Source of the DNA: Sinimarinibacterium arenosum
GTDB taxonomy: Bacteria; Pseudomonadota; Gammaproteobacteria; Nevskiales; Nevskiaceae
Assembly (NCBI RefSeq): GCF_005047655.1
Contig: NZ_SUKF01000004.1
Span: 248,001 to 312,000 of the forward strand
DNA: 64,000 bases
Reading direction: 5' to 3'
Shown piece by piece: positions 43,489 through 52,872 of the stretch (positions within the stretch are counted from its first letter, which is position 1; every line of letters begins with the position of its first letter). The position numbers and the translations under genes are program-made. A model generated the notes under the pieces. It was not told the DNA's origin, did not search any database, and saw nothing but the letters and a program-made list of their open reading frames with translations.

Positions 43489-44382
43489 TTACAGCATCAA
43501 ACCCAGGGCGAACAGCAGGATGGTGCCCAGCACCACCGCGACGTTGAGACCCAGCATCGGCATCAGTGCCTGATCGTCCTGCGCACGGCGTGTGACTTGC
43601 GTCGCCAGAATCACCGCAGCCGGCAGCGCCAGCAGGCCCAGCGCTGCCATCATCGGAAACACTCCGGACGCGCAGCCTGCACCAATCACCGCGAACGGCG
43701 CCAGCACGAAGGCAGCATAGATGCGCGCACTGGCGACGCGACCGATCACGATCGGCAGATGACGCCGACCGATCTGCCGATCCGCCTCGACGTCGGGAAA
43801 CTGATTGATCAGCAACAGATCGCTGACCAGAAAAAACGGCACCAGCGAGGCAAGCACTGCAATCGAGTCATAGCGTCCCGTCAGCACATAGGCGGTACCA
43901 ATCACCATCAGCGGACCAAAGCCGACGCCGGGAGCCAGCAGACACAACAACGGGCTGCGCGTAATCCAGCGGGTGTAGGCCACAACAATGACCAGACCCA
44001 GCAGCCCCAGCGGCACGATACCGGCGCCGCGGACCCAGGCCACGTAGAGCCCGATTCCCGCGGTCGCGACCAGGCAGGCAACCCCCGCCAGCAACGTGGC
44101 CGCCGCCGCATCCGGATGCGCCGGCAGCGTTCCACTGCCCCCGCTGAACGGTGTACGCAGCGTGATGGAGTCCAGGCCGGAGCGGAAATCCTCGTACTCG
44201 TTGAGCAGATTGACCGCGGCGTGCGCCAGCGTGCCGCCGAGCAGCACCAGGATCGTCAGGCCGGGGGCAATCGATCCGGTCTGATGGATCGCCGCCGCGA
44301 TGCCGAGCAAAACGCACAGCGGCGAAAGCACCATGAAATTCGGTCGAGCGGTGGCAACAACCTGAGACAGCCTCGATGTCAT
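43489..44382 (-). CDS. UbiA-family prenyltransferase
   Basis: The ATG at 44382 has GGGGGTT upstream; the 297-residue protein has about eight membrane helices. Two aspartate-rich motifs of the superfamily are visible: NLLNEYEDFRSGLD and LLINQFPDVEADRQIGRRHL. They bind Mg and the prenyl diphosphate. The acceptor could be a naphthoate, benzoate or other ring; the sequence resembles MenA-type more than UbiA proper, but this is not decisive. It lies 14 bases after thyA and four before the hydrolase lipoprotein. Confidence 0.88.
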   Translation of the reverse strand: MTSRLSQVVATARPNFMVLSPLCVLLGIAAAIHQTGSIAPGLTILVLLGGTLAHAAVNLLNEYEDFRSGLDSITLRTPFSGGSGTLPAHPDAAAATLLAGVACLVATAGIGLYVAWVRGAGIVPLGLLGLVIVVAYTRWITRSPLLCLLAPGVGFGPLMVIGTAYVLTGRYDSIAVLASLVPFFLVSDLLLINQFPDVEADRQIGRRHLPIVIGRVASARIYAAFVLAPFAVIGAGCASGVFPMMAALGLLALPAAVILATQVTRRAQDDQALMPMLGLNVAVVLGTILLFALGLML

Positions 44383-44396
44383 CGGAACCCCCATGG

Positions 44397-45191
44397 TCAA
44401 ACCGCGACTGGTGCCTTGATGTGCGGCCACGGCTCATAGTCGGACAGCGTGAAATCTTCGTAGCGGAATGCAAACAGATCGCTCACTTCCGGATTGAGCG
44501 TCATCTTCGGCAAGGCACGCGGCGTTCGCGACAGCTGCTCGCGCGTCTGCTCCAGATGATTGCTGTACAGATGACAGTCACCGCCGGTCCAGACGAAATC
44601 GCCGAGCTTCAGTCCGGTGACCTGGGCGATCATCATCATCAACAGTGCGTAGGACGCGATGTTGAACGGCACGCCCAGGAAAATGTCGGCACTGCGCTGG
44701 TACAGCTGGCACGACAGGCGCCCCTCGGCGACGTAGAACTGAAAGAACGCGTGGCACGGCATCAGCGCCATCTGGTCCAGCTCACCGACATTCCAGGCCG
44801 ACACGATCAGGCGCCGTGAGTCCGGATTGCCGCGAATCTGATCCAGCAGCAACTGCATCTGATCGATCGCACGACCATCGGGCGCCGGCCACGACCGCCA
44901 CTGCTTGCCGTAGACCGGACCGAGCTCGCCGTTGGCGTCGGCCCACTCGTCCCAGATCGAAACGCCGTTCTCCTTCAGATATCCGATATTGGTCTCGCCG
45001 CGCAGAAACCACAGCAGCTCATGGATAATCGAACGCAGATGCAGCTTCTTGGTCGTCACCAGCGGAAATCCCCGCTGGAGATCGAAGCGCATCTGGTAGC
45101 CGAACACGGACCTGGTGCCGGTGCCGGTCCGGTCCTCCTTGTGCACGCCGTGTTCAAGAACATGGCGCATCAGATCAAGATACTGCTGCAT
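44397..45191 (-). CDS. thyA: Thymidylate synthase
   Basis: This 264-residue protein has the same length as the E. coli enzyme. The catalytic cysteine is in [13 protein letters not shown] (about residue 146), the folate and dUMP sites are in [24 protein letters not shown] and [12 protein letters not shown]. It methylates dUMP to dTMP with methylenetetrahydrofolate, generating dihydrofolate for FolA encoded two genes downstream. Confidence 0.98.
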   Translation of the reverse strand: MQQYLDLMRHVLEHGVHKEDRTGTGTRSVFGYQMRFDLQRGFPLVTTKKLHLRSIIHELLWFLRGETNIGYLKENGVSIWDEWADANGELGPVYGKQWRSWPAPDGRAIDQMQLLLDQIRGNPDSRRLIVSAWNVGELDQMALMPCHAFFQFYVAEGRLSCQLYQRSADIFLGVPFNIASYALLMMMIAQVTGLKLGDFVWTGGDCHLYSNHLEQTREQLSRTPRALPKMTLNPEVSDLFAFRYEDFTLSDYEPWPHIKAPVAV

Positions 45192-45279
45192 GGCGGCGCT
45201 GGGCTCTCGTCGTCAATGGTCCCGGACAGCGCCCATTCTAGACCGAAATGATCGAAACCCCCGAAGCAGGCATCCGCAC

Positions 45280-45822
45280 ATGAGCTATGACATCGAAACC
45301 GACCGCCTGTTGATCCGGCCGTGGCAGCCCGACGACCGCCCCGCATTCGCCCGCATGGCGGAGGACGCGGAGATGATGCGATACGTGAACGGCTCGCCGA
45401 TGTCATCGGCGCAGATCGATGTCTTCTTCGCGCGCCAGAACGCCAATCTCACCCGCACGGGCATGTGCATGGGCGCCCTGGTCCTGCGCGAGACCGGCGA
45501 AGTGATCGGCGTCGCGGGCGCGCAGCCGCTGGACCGGAATCCCAGCCACGACATCGGCTGGTGGATCTGGAAAGCGCATTGGCGCCGCGGCTACGCCGCC
45601 GAAGCGGCCGCCGCGATTGTCGACCATGCCTGGACCCGACTGGGTCTGGCGTCGATAGGCGCAGTGATCGACCCGGCGAACATCGCGTCGATCGGCGTGG
45701 CCGAGAAAGTCGGCATGCAGCTGCGCCACCGCACCACCGCCGACCAGACCGCGTCATGGCGCCCGGTTATCGATGTGCTCGTCTTTGGCATCGAGCGGCC
45801 GCGCGCCGCCGCGGAACCCTGA
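45280..45822 (+). CDS. GNAT-family N-acetyltransferase
   Basis: The ATG at 45280 gives 180 residues. It has the RimJ/RimL-like start (IETDRLLIRPWQPDDRPAFA), the acetyl-CoA loop region (DIGWWIWKAHWRRGYAAEAA) and IASIGVAEKVGMQLRHRTTA. This is the general N-acetyltransferase pattern (Acetyltransf_3 type). Substrate unknown. It is divergent from thyA and convergent with the TauE gene. Confidence 0.9.
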   Translation: MSYDIETDRLLIRPWQPDDRPAFARMAEDAEMMRYVNGSPMSSAQIDVFFARQNANLTRTGMCMGALVLRETGEVIGVAGAQPLDRNPSHDIGWWIWKAHWRRGYAAEAAAAIVDHAWTRLGLASIGAVIDPANIASIGVAEKVGMQLRHRTTADQTASWRPVIDVLVFGIERPRAAAEP

Positions 45823-45842
45823 GCCCGCCGGGAAGACCGCAC

Positions 45843-46604
45843 TCAGCCGAGCTGCAACAGACTGGCCAGCAGCAGCGCCGATGCCGAGACCGCCAGCACG
45901 CGATAGATCCACAGACGGAACGTGACCTCGTCGACACGGTGGTGCAGGCGCTCCCCCAGCACGATGCCGAGCGGAATCAGCGGCAGATACGCCAGCACAT
46001 GCGGCGCCAGGGGCTGCAGCCGCCCCTGGTTCAGGTACAGCAGCGTCAGCAGGCTGTTGAGGGAGAACCAGACCAGAATCAGCGTAGCGCGAAAACGCGC
46101 CTTGTCGAGGCTCAGCCCCGCGAGTCCGTACACCAGCAGCGGCCCGCCCGAAGCAAACAGGCCATGGGTCACCCCCGCACCCAGGACGATGCCGCGGCTC
46201 CACCAGCCGGACTTGGGTGCCGCAACATGGCCACGCGCGGCGCGGCGCAATTCACGCAGGACGAACCACAGCACCAGCAGCGCAAAACCGACCTTCAGCA
46301 GCGCGCCGCCCAGCACCGGCTGCACCCAGTAGCCGAGCACCGTCCCCGCCAGCATGAACGGCATGATCAGCCGCCCCAGCAGGCGCCAGTCGATGTGATT
46401 CCGGTGACGCCAGCTCAGAAAACCGGTCATGCAGATGTTCAGTGGGACGAGAACCGTCTGCACGTCATCGATCGGCAGAATCAGTGCCCCCAGCGACAGC
46501 GCGATGACGATGCTGCCGAAGCCGGTCATGGCCTCGGTGGTATAGGCCAGCAGAATGAATCCGCCCAGCAGCAGATCGCGCCAGAGCGGCAGCAGGTCAG
46601 TCAC
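45843..46604 (-). CDS. TauE/SafE-family membrane exporter
   Basis: I place the start at the GTG at 46604 after GGGGGC; the open frame is longer but arginine-rich and implausible. The 253-residue protein has seven or eight membrane helices with the family-typical GFGSIVIALSLGALILPI and GAGVTHGLFASGGPLLVYGL. TauE/SafE proteins export sulfite, sulfoacetate or other organic anions. It is 85 bases downstream of the amidohydrolase gene on the same strand. Confidence 0.87.
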   Translation of the reverse strand: MTDLLPLWRDLLLGGFILLAYTTEAMTGFGSIVIALSLGALILPIDDVQTVLVPLNICMTGFLSWRHRNHIDWRLLGRLIMPFMLAGTVLGYWVQPVLGGALLKVGFALLVLWFVLRELRRAARGHVAAPKSGWWSRGIVLGAGVTHGLFASGGPLLVYGLAGLSLDKARFRATLILVWFSLNSLLTLLYLNQGRLQPLAPHVLAYLPLIPLGIVLGERLHHRVDEVTFRLWIYRVLAVSASALLLASLLQLG

Positions 46605-46689
46605 CGATGCCCCCTGCACCGCGCCACACAGGCGACTCGCCGGACCGATGGCACGGCGCGCCGCTGGCCGGCGACCTCTTCCCGGTGCG

Positions 46690-48498
46690 TCAATGGGCCG
46701 GCTTGCCGGCCAGGTGCAGACCGCGGGCGTCCTCCGCATCCGGACGTGCCGGCAGGAACTGACCATAGCCGGTGGCCTTGCCCAGATCCTCGGCGTAGCC
46801 GTGATCGCGATCGTAGGCGAGCTTGCCGTTGATCAGGACCGCATCGACCGCGTTGTCATTGCGGTTGACCAGACGGGTCATCTGAAACGCCGGGAACTCC
46901 GCATCGTGCATGTCGAAGACCTCGGGCCCGAGTCCTTCCGGGTTGACGACGACGACATCGGCGCGATCGCCCACCCGGATATGTCCGGCCTCGACGCCAT
47001 ACCAGTCCGCAAGCTCGCCGGTCAGCCGGTGAATGGCGTGCCCGATCGACATGAACGGCTTGCCCTCCAGCTCGGCATCACGCACGTACTTGAGCATGCA
47101 CAACGGGAAGTTGTAGGACGCCAGATTCTTCAGGTGGGCGCCGGAGTCCGCGAATCCGATATGGACCTGCCGGTTCCTGCACAGCTTGCGCATCACGTGA
47201 ACGCGCTCACCGGCAAACTGCACGCCCCAGCGCAGGCGTTCGCGGTATTCCAGCGCCAGATCGAGGAAGGTATCAATCGGATCGCGCTGGCGCTCCCGCG
47301 CAATCTCGGCAAAGTTCTTGCCGACCAGCGACGCATCCGGGCATTCCACGACCCAGGCGTCGGCGAACTCGCGATGCCACAGGCCGGCGGAGAGCATCGA
47401 TTTCATGTTCCGGCGCAGGATGGCGCGGAACTCCGGCTTGGCCGCCTCCGCGTACATGTCCTCCGGGTTCTTGATATCGCGCAGGATGCGCGCGTCGGCC
47501 AGCTCGCCGAAGGAATTGAAGTCGAGTCCGTAGGCGTAAATGATGAATGGCGACGGCAGGAACTGCCAACGCAGATTGGCTCTCAGCACCGTGTTGGCAA
47601 ACCACCCGCCCAACGGACCGAGAAAGTACAGATTGGGCATGGACTTGAGATCCAGCACCGTCAGCAGCGACATCTTCAGCGCCTTGCGGAACCAGCCCAT
47701 CGCACTGAGAAAGAACGCCACGATGTTGATCTTGCCCACCGCATCCGGCGCGGATTGCAGTACCCGGCCACGGCGGCGCAGGATCGCGTGCAGGCGACGA
47801 TATTCGCGCCAGTGCGCATACGTGGAGGGCAGCGGCTTGGCCCAGGCCCGATCACCATCCATGCGGTCCAGCTTCGTCGTCATCGTGGAGAGGCCGGCAA
47901 AGCCCGCGTCCAGCGCCTCTTCCAGCAGCTGCTCCATGGTCCGCATTTCTTCTTCAGTCGGAACCACACCACTCACCGCGCGCTCCAGACCCATCGCGCG
48001 CACGCGGATATCCGAGTGGCCGATGAAGGGCGCAAGGTTGGGACCCAGCGGGTGGTTCTCGAAAAAGTTGCGGAATTCCGTCGGTGAGCGCCAGCGCTTG
48101 AGCTTGTTCAGCAGCGGCAGGACCTGTGCGCGGGGCACCGCCTCGACGCGCGTGAACAGATCCGAACAGTCTTCCGGTTCGGCACACACCATGGAGATGG
48201 AGCAGATGCCGGTCATCACCGTCGTCACGCCGTGGCGCACGGACTCGGCCAGCTCGGGGGCGGCGATGATTTCGGCATCGTAGTGCGAGTGCGCCTCGAT
48301 GAAACCGGGACAGACCCAGCGCCCGCTGGCATCGATGACCCGGGTGGATTCCCCGGGCATCAGCGGTTCGGCGCTGACCGCCGCCACCTTGCCGTTGACG
48401 ATGCCGAGATGCCGGACCGGCCCCAGAGCCGCGGCGTCGTCCGAAGGCATCGACCCGTCGAAGTAGTGCCCATTGGCAATGATGATGTCGTATTTCAT
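46690..48498 (-). CDS. D-aminoacylase-type amidohydrolase
   Basis: This 602-residue protein belongs to the amidohydrolase superfamily and resembles N-acyl-D-amino-acid deacylases. The HxH metal motif is in PGFIEAHSHYDAE, the signature cysteine region near GVTTVMTGICSISM, and the C-terminal DRADVVVVNPEGL is typical of the family. It contains an insertion of about 100 residues (residues 220-330, including WFRKALKMSLLTVLDLKSMP) that is longer than in secreted D-aminoacylases. It likely cleaves an N-acyl amide; a lipid-linked substrate is an inference from neighbours. The next gene upstream ends six bases away. Confidence 0.88.
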   Translation of the reverse strand: MKYDIIIANGHYFDGSMPSDDAAALGPVRHLGIVNGKVAAVSAEPLMPGESTRVIDASGRWVCPGFIEAHSHYDAEIIAAPELAESVRHGVTTVMTGICSISMVCAEPEDCSDLFTRVEAVPRAQVLPLLNKLKRWRSPTEFRNFFENHPLGPNLAPFIGHSDIRVRAMGLERAVSGVVPTEEEMRTMEQLLEEALDAGFAGLSTMTTKLDRMDGDRAWAKPLPSTYAHWREYRRLHAILRRRGRVLQSAPDAVGKINIVAFFLSAMGWFRKALKMSLLTVLDLKSMPNLYFLGPLGGWFANTVLRANLRWQFLPSPFIIYAYGLDFNSFGELADARILRDIKNPEDMYAEAAKPEFRAILRRNMKSMLSAGLWHREFADAWVVECPDASLVGKNFAEIARERQRDPIDTFLDLALEYRERLRWGVQFAGERVHVMRKLCRNRQVHIGFADSGAHLKNLASYNFPLCMLKYVRDAELEGKPFMSIGHAIHRLTGELADWYGVEAGHIRVGDRADVVVVNPEGLGPEVFDMHDAEFPAFQMTRLVNRNDNAVDAVLINGKLAYDRDHGYAEDLGKATGYGQFLPARPDAEDARGLHLAGKPAH

Positions 48499-48504
48499 AA
48501 AGGT

Positions 48505-49134
48505 CTAAATCACGTTAAAAAGTACCAACGCGTAGGAATAGAACCTGACGAAACGCGCCAAGCCGTACACCAGGTACGTTCTGAATGGGTACTCGACCAT
48601 ACCAGCGATGGTGCTGGCAATGGCGAACGGAATCGGCAACAACGCCGCGACGATGATGAACGCACCGCCCCACTTGCGCATGAAGCGCACGTGCTGGGCG
48701 TGACGCTCGAAGAGATAGGCATGAACCCGGGGAATGTGCTCGATCCGGCTTCCGATCGCGTACGCCGTGATCCCGCCGAGATACGAGATCACCGCCAGTA
48801 TCGTGACCATCAGGTAGGGCGTTTCGGGAAACCGCGATCGCGCCCACAGCATGAACAGATCCGGCGGGATCATGCCCAGTATCGACTCCGATACGTAGAA
48901 CAGCGGGAAGACGTACGCCGGCGGCAGGCTTTCCTCGACAAATGCCCGGAGCTTGATCTGGTAACTGCCCAGATACGGTTCGACCAGCAGATAGGCCCCG
49001 ACCAGCAGCGCGAGGATGGCCGATATTTTCAGAACATTGGTCAGCACCAAGGCGTGAAAGCCCGAACGATGGGAGTATCGGTTCAGGACCTGGATCTGTC
49101 GCCAGGTCGTGCGTCTCTTCGCCCTGATGTTCAT
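48505..49134 (-). CDS. VTT (DedA-like) membrane protein
   Basis: The ATG at 49134 starts a 209-residue protein with five or six membrane helices. The VTT/DedA pattern is visible: a reentrant segment around SESILGMIPPDLFMLWARSR, the GGITAYAIGS helix, and an arginine- and glycine-bearing FMRKWGGAFIIVAALLPIPF with the Pro-rich IPFAIASTIAG. VTT proteins move phospholipids or related lipids between leaflets. The next gene downstream, the amidohydrolase, starts six bases after its stop, so they form an operon. Confidence 0.85.
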   Translation of the reverse strand: MNIRAKRRTTWRQIQVLNRYSHRSGFHALVLTNVLKISAILALLVGAYLLVEPYLGSYQIKLRAFVEESLPPAYVFPLFYVSESILGMIPPDLFMLWARSRFPETPYLMVTILAVISYLGGITAYAIGSRIEHIPRVHAYLFERHAQHVRFMRKWGGAFIIVAALLPIPFAIASTIAGMVEYPFRTYLVYGLARFVRFYSYALVLFNVI

Positions 49135-49193
49135 CTTTTTTTTGGCATCGCAATCACGAGCCGCGCCCTCCCCCGCTGACGTCGCACGCACGC

Positions 49194-49925
49194 CTACGAA
49201 CCCTCCATCGCCTGAAGTCGATTGCGAGCGTGCTGATCAGCGCCGGGCGAGTCGTCGCCCGACTCCAGCAGCTGCCGAATGTTGCGCAAGGCGTTGTACG
49301 GGCCCTGAACCGAAAGCGAATTCATCAGCCAGGCCGGAACCGGCCCGCCCGGATCGACGTGTATTTCGGTGCTGACCCGGACGCTGGATTCACCGGTGCG
49401 AACGACGGTCCAGACACCATCGGCCTGATCGACACGGACACGACCCGCAACCTTCGGCAGCACGCCATTTTCGGCGGTCGCACGAATCTGCGCGCTGGAG
49501 CCGTCGGCAGCAATCGCCCAGGTGCGGCGCATCACCATGTCGCGGTCATTCACCGGCCACGGCAGAGCATTGTGCACATAGATCAGGTCTTCGACGTCCG
49601 AAACCTGCGCGTACACCGACGCCTCGACACAGATCTCGTCCCACCGGGGTCGCATCGAAGCATCGAGCAGCAACGCGACGGTGCGTGCGAACGAAGCTTT
49701 GATATCGACCTCGGCCCTGATTGCACGGACCGACGACCCTTCAACTAAACGACTGGACACCTGGATACCGTCCTCGTTCCTGTCGAGACGCCAGACATCG
49801 GAAGCGCCACCCCACGCCTGAAACGATGACAACAGGAAAGCGGCCATCACGCCAACCGCAGTGAGCCGCTTTCGGCGCCGCCGTACGCGGGCGTGCTCAG
49901 AAGCGATAGCCAATTTCGAGCTCAT
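49194..49925 (-). CDS. Secreted START-domain protein
   Basis: The start is the ATG at 49925, which overlaps the end of the TonB receptor gene by 29 bases; it gives a 243-residue protein with an arginine-rich then hydrophobic N-terminus (RRRRKRLTAVGVMAAFLLSS). The mature part is a START domain (VWRLDRNEDGIQVSSRLVEG, DLIYVHNALPWPVNDRDMVM). START domains hold a sterol or phospholipid in a closed cavity. Here it may be periplasmic and carry a lipid delivered by the receptor; that is inference from gene order. Confidence 0.85.
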   Translation of the reverse strand: MSSKLAIASEHARVRRRRKRLTAVGVMAAFLLSSFQAWGGASDVWRLDRNEDGIQVSSRLVEGSSVRAIRAEVDIKASFARTVALLLDASMRPRWDEICVEASVYAQVSDVEDLIYVHNALPWPVNDRDMVMRRTWAIAADGSSAQIRATAENGVLPKVAGRVRVDQADGVWTVVRTGESSVRVSTEIHVDPGGPVPAWLMNSLSVQGPYNALRNIRQLLESGDDSPGADQHARNRLQAMEGS

Positions 49926-52743
49926 AACTCGCGCTGGGATAGACACCGCCGAAGTGGGTTCCGCGGAAGCCCGGCGAGTCCTGCGCCGCCGCGAGAGATT
50001 CATGGCTGGTGACGTTGTCGCCGAACAAGGTCACGTGCCAGGTATCGTCATGCGACTTGATGCCCAGCTGCAGTCCATACGTGGTGCTGGCAACGCGGGT
50101 ATCGATCGGGTCCAGGTCGGTAGCCAGGGGAACCTCCGTCGTATAGCTGGCGGTCATGCCGGCCAGTGTCAGGAACGGCAGATCGAACAGCGTACCCTGC
50201 CATCCGGCGGTGAAAGTCGATTTAAGGGTCGGAACCAGCCGCAGGCGGCGACCGGTCAGGTCACACGGCGGCGGGTTGGTGTCTTCGGCCGTGCACGCCG
50301 CGCGATCGAATTCGGAATATTCCGAATGAGTCAGCGCGCCGTTCAGCCCGAGCAGGACGCCATACGGCGTCATCAGCAGGCCTTCGTATTCCAGACCGTA
50401 GATCGTCGCCGAAGCCGCGTTCTCGACAACGTAGGCGACGCCGTTGAAAGTCGACACCTGCAGATCGTTGAAGTCGGTGTAGAACAGTGACGCATTCAGG
50501 CGTGCTGCACCGCCCAGCCATTCCGACTTCGCGCCCAGCTCATAGGTCAGCGCCGTTTCGTCGTCGAACTCCAGATTGATCGCGTTTACCGGCTGACCGG
50601 TGAATCCACCCGACTTGTAGCCCTGCGCTGCGGTGAAATAAGCCATCGCCGCATCGTTGATGTCGAACTGAACCGACGCCTTCGGGATGAAGTTGAAGGT
50701 CTTGCGCTCGCGCTGGGCGTCGAACTGTGTATCGCCGGTGATGATGATCGGGAAGATCGTCGAGCCCAGCGGATTCGGGCCGACGCAATAGTTCACCGGC
50801 GACGGGATGCCTCCAAGCAAAGGGAGATCGAGCGGCAACAGCTGCTCGCAGGCGTCGCCGGTGATCACTGCGTTGCCTTCGCTGCCGGTACGGTTGTTGA
50901 GCAGCCGATGCGTCGTATCGAGCGCCTTGGTTTCATAGTTCAGTCGACCACCGAAGGTGGCGGACCAACGTTCGGCAAAATGCCACGTTGCTTGCCCGAA
51001 CAGTGCGGCGCTGTCGGTGACCTGCCCGAAGCGCGTCAGCTCCGTTTCGACCGGCGTGGCCCCGCCCTCCAGCGCCTGGCGCGCCTGGATCAGTTCGCCG
51101 GCCAGGCGGCCGCTGGTTGCGTCGTCCAGCACCTGATCCTGACAAGCTTGCGGATCAGGCGACTGCAGACAGGCCATACGCTCGAGTTCCCCGGTGACCT
51201 GAAGCAGCTCATTCAAGGTCAGAAATTCGCGGATGTTGTAATTGGCCGTCAGATCCGATCGCATGTAGAACAGACCGCCAACAAACTCGATATCTCCCGG
51301 TGGCGAGGTGATGCGCAATTCCTGGCTGTACTGGCGCAACGCCTCGTTGTTATCCAGGATCAGAAAAGGGATCGGCGAGAAGTCAGCGTCCATCCGCACG
51401 AGTTCATTCAGCCACGTGTAGTTGGTGATGCTGGTCAGCACGGAGTCACCATCCAGCGTCCAATCCGCCTTGAGGGTGGCGTCATAGGCATCCCGGGCGA
51501 TCCGCCCCTGGCTGTCCTTGGCCGTCAGCTCGTCGAACGGATCGGCCGACGTGCGTGGGTCAAACACCTGCATCGCCGCAAGATGCCGGTCGCGCGCGCG
51601 AATCAGCTGACTTCCCTCGCCGTGCTGGCCCATGACGCTCGCATTCAATGTCAGACCAACGGTGAGGGCATCGATCGGATCCCACACAAACCGCAGGCGC
51701 GCCGCCTGGTTGTCATGGTTTTCCTCGTCGATGCCGATGGTCGAGTTGTATACGCTGCCGTCACGCGTTTGATTCATCACCGCCGCGCGCCAGTTCAAGT
51801 TGTCAGTCAGCGGGCCGGTTGCGGTCAGCCGAACACGTTGCTGGTTCCGGTCCCCGAGCAGCACATCCGCCTTGAGACTGAAGTCCGGCTCCGGCATCGC
51901 CGTACGGAAATGAATCGCGCCTGCAGAAGCGTTCTTGCCGAACAGGGTGCCCTGGGGGCCACGCAAGACCTCGATGGCTGCGAGATCGAGCATGGCCTGA
52001 TTGATGTAAGACGCTCGGCCGTAGTAGACCTCGTCGATCAGGATCGCGACCGACTGTTCGAACCCGCGGTTGTAGCTGGACCCCAGGCCACGCATGTAGA
52101 TGCTTGGAAACGATGGTGTCGCGAGCACGTCCAGATTGGGCACGTAGTTGGCGACTTCGTTCATGTCGCCCATGTTCTTGTCGACGATGTCCTCGCCACC
52201 GATCGCGGTCACCGACAAGGGTACGGACTGGATGTCCTCTGGACGCTTCTGCGCGGTGACGACGATCTCCTCCAATGCCTTGCGCGTGGGGCGCGATCTC
52301 GCCTCCGGGACGTTCTTTTCCGGCAAGGTGATGACGTCGAGCTGGCCTTCGTCATGCTGCGGCGATTCCGAAGAGTCTGATGCGTCTGACACATCAGATG
52401 CGCCAGATGCGTCAGATGCGTCGGATGCGTCGGATGCGTCAGATGCGTCGGATGCGTCGGATGCGTCGGATGCGTCGGATGCGTCGGATGCGTCGGATGC
52501 GTCGGATGCGTCGGCAGAATGATCCGGCGGTTTCTGCACGTCGTTCCGAGCGTCCTGACCTTCAGGCGAGGCATCACCGAACAGGCTGTCGAAATCAAAG
52601 TCCGAGCCAGCGTCTTCCTGCGCAAATACTGGCGTAACTGCGAGCAGCGCGCACACCATCAGGAATGCACCTGCAACGCGCACGCCACGAAAATGCGAGC
52701 GCGCCTGAGGCGCGCCGAACAGCACCGATGAAATCAGTAGCAT
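49897..52743 (-). CDS. TonB-dependent receptor with Asp-Ala-Ser repeat linker
   Basis: This 948-residue outer-membrane receptor has GGGGGAGGAG before the ATG, and a signal peptide (VCALLAVTPVFAQED). Residues about 75-125 are a low-complexity linker of Asp-Ala-Ser units. The plug starts at LEEIVVTAQKRPEDIQSVPL (about residue 165) and includes EVLRGPQGTLFGKNASAGAI. The barrel continues to the C-terminal EIGYRF. It imports a substrate using TonB energy. Among paralogues this fits the large substrate-varied group common in lipid- and polymer-users. The START-domain gene overlaps its end; the substrate is unknown. Confidence 0.93.
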   Translation of the reverse strand: MLLISSVLFGAPQARSHFRGVRVAGAFLMVCALLAVTPVFAQEDAGSDFDFDSLFGDASPEGQDARNDVQKPPDHSADASDASDASDASDASDASDASDASDASDASDASDASGASDVSDASDSSESPQHDEGQLDVITLPEKNVPEARSRPTRKALEEIVVTAQKRPEDIQSVPLSVTAIGGEDIVDKNMGDMNEVANYVPNLDVLATPSFPSIYMRGLGSSYNRGFEQSVAILIDEVYYGRASYINQAMLDLAAIEVLRGPQGTLFGKNASAGAIHFRTAMPEPDFSLKADVLLGDRNQQRVRLTATGPLTDNLNWRAAVMNQTRDGSVYNSTIGIDEENHDNQAARLRFVWDPIDALTVGLTLNASVMGQHGEGSQLIRARDRHLAAMQVFDPRTSADPFDELTAKDSQGRIARDAYDATLKADWTLDGDSVLTSITNYTWLNELVRMDADFSPIPFLILDNNEALRQYSQELRITSPPGDIEFVGGLFYMRSDLTANYNIREFLTLNELLQVTGELERMACLQSPDPQACQDQVLDDATSGRLAGELIQARQALEGGATPVETELTRFGQVTDSAALFGQATWHFAERWSATFGGRLNYETKALDTTHRLLNNRTGSEGNAVITGDACEQLLPLDLPLLGGIPSPVNYCVGPNPLGSTIFPIIITGDTQFDAQRERKTFNFIPKASVQFDINDAAMAYFTAAQGYKSGGFTGQPVNAINLEFDDETALTYELGAKSEWLGGAARLNASLFYTDFNDLQVSTFNGVAYVVENAASATIYGLEYEGLLMTPYGVLLGLNGALTHSEYSEFDRAACTAEDTNPPPCDLTGRRLRLVPTLKSTFTAGWQGTLFDLPFLTLAGMTASYTTEVPLATDLDPIDTRVASTTYGLQLGIKSHDDTWHVTLFGDNVTSHESLAAAQDSPGFRGTHFGGVYPSASYELEIGYRF
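52379..52513. repeat. 9-bp minisatellite (15 units) within TonB receptor gene
   Basis: Fifteen contiguous 9-base units, mostly GATGCGTCG on the plus strand, occupy 52379-52513; the last eight are identical. On the coding strand each unit gives Asp-Ala-Ser. Units 1-3 and a few others carry single-base changes, so the array is expanding from its 5' coding end. It is in frame, so unit gain or loss changes linker length without frameshift. Confidence 0.9.
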
Positions 52744-52872
52744 TGTCTCCTCCCCCTGCTACTTTTTAATTTAGTTGCGCCTGAGCAACTCCCCCGACTT
52801 TTTACACATCTTCCTGCGACAGCAATTTACACGAGCGCAGCGGGCGCCTTGCCGGCATCCGAAGAACTCAGT
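52744..52872. promoter_or_regulatory. TonB receptor leader with small palindrome
   Basis: AGTTGC (52773-52778) and GCAACT (52785-52790) form a palindrome with a 6-base spacer, about 30 bases upstream of the TonB receptor start. Surrounding A/T runs (CTTTTTAATTTAG) suggest a promoter. It could be the operator of the nearby GntR regulator. Confidence 0.45.

Noticed and set aside
46555-48087. 510-codon plus-strand frame
   Set aside because: Antisense shadow of the amidohydrolase gene.
52379-52513. CRISPR-like repetition in TonB gene
   Set aside because: Units are 9 bp, contiguous, without spacers and in coding frame: a minisatellite.
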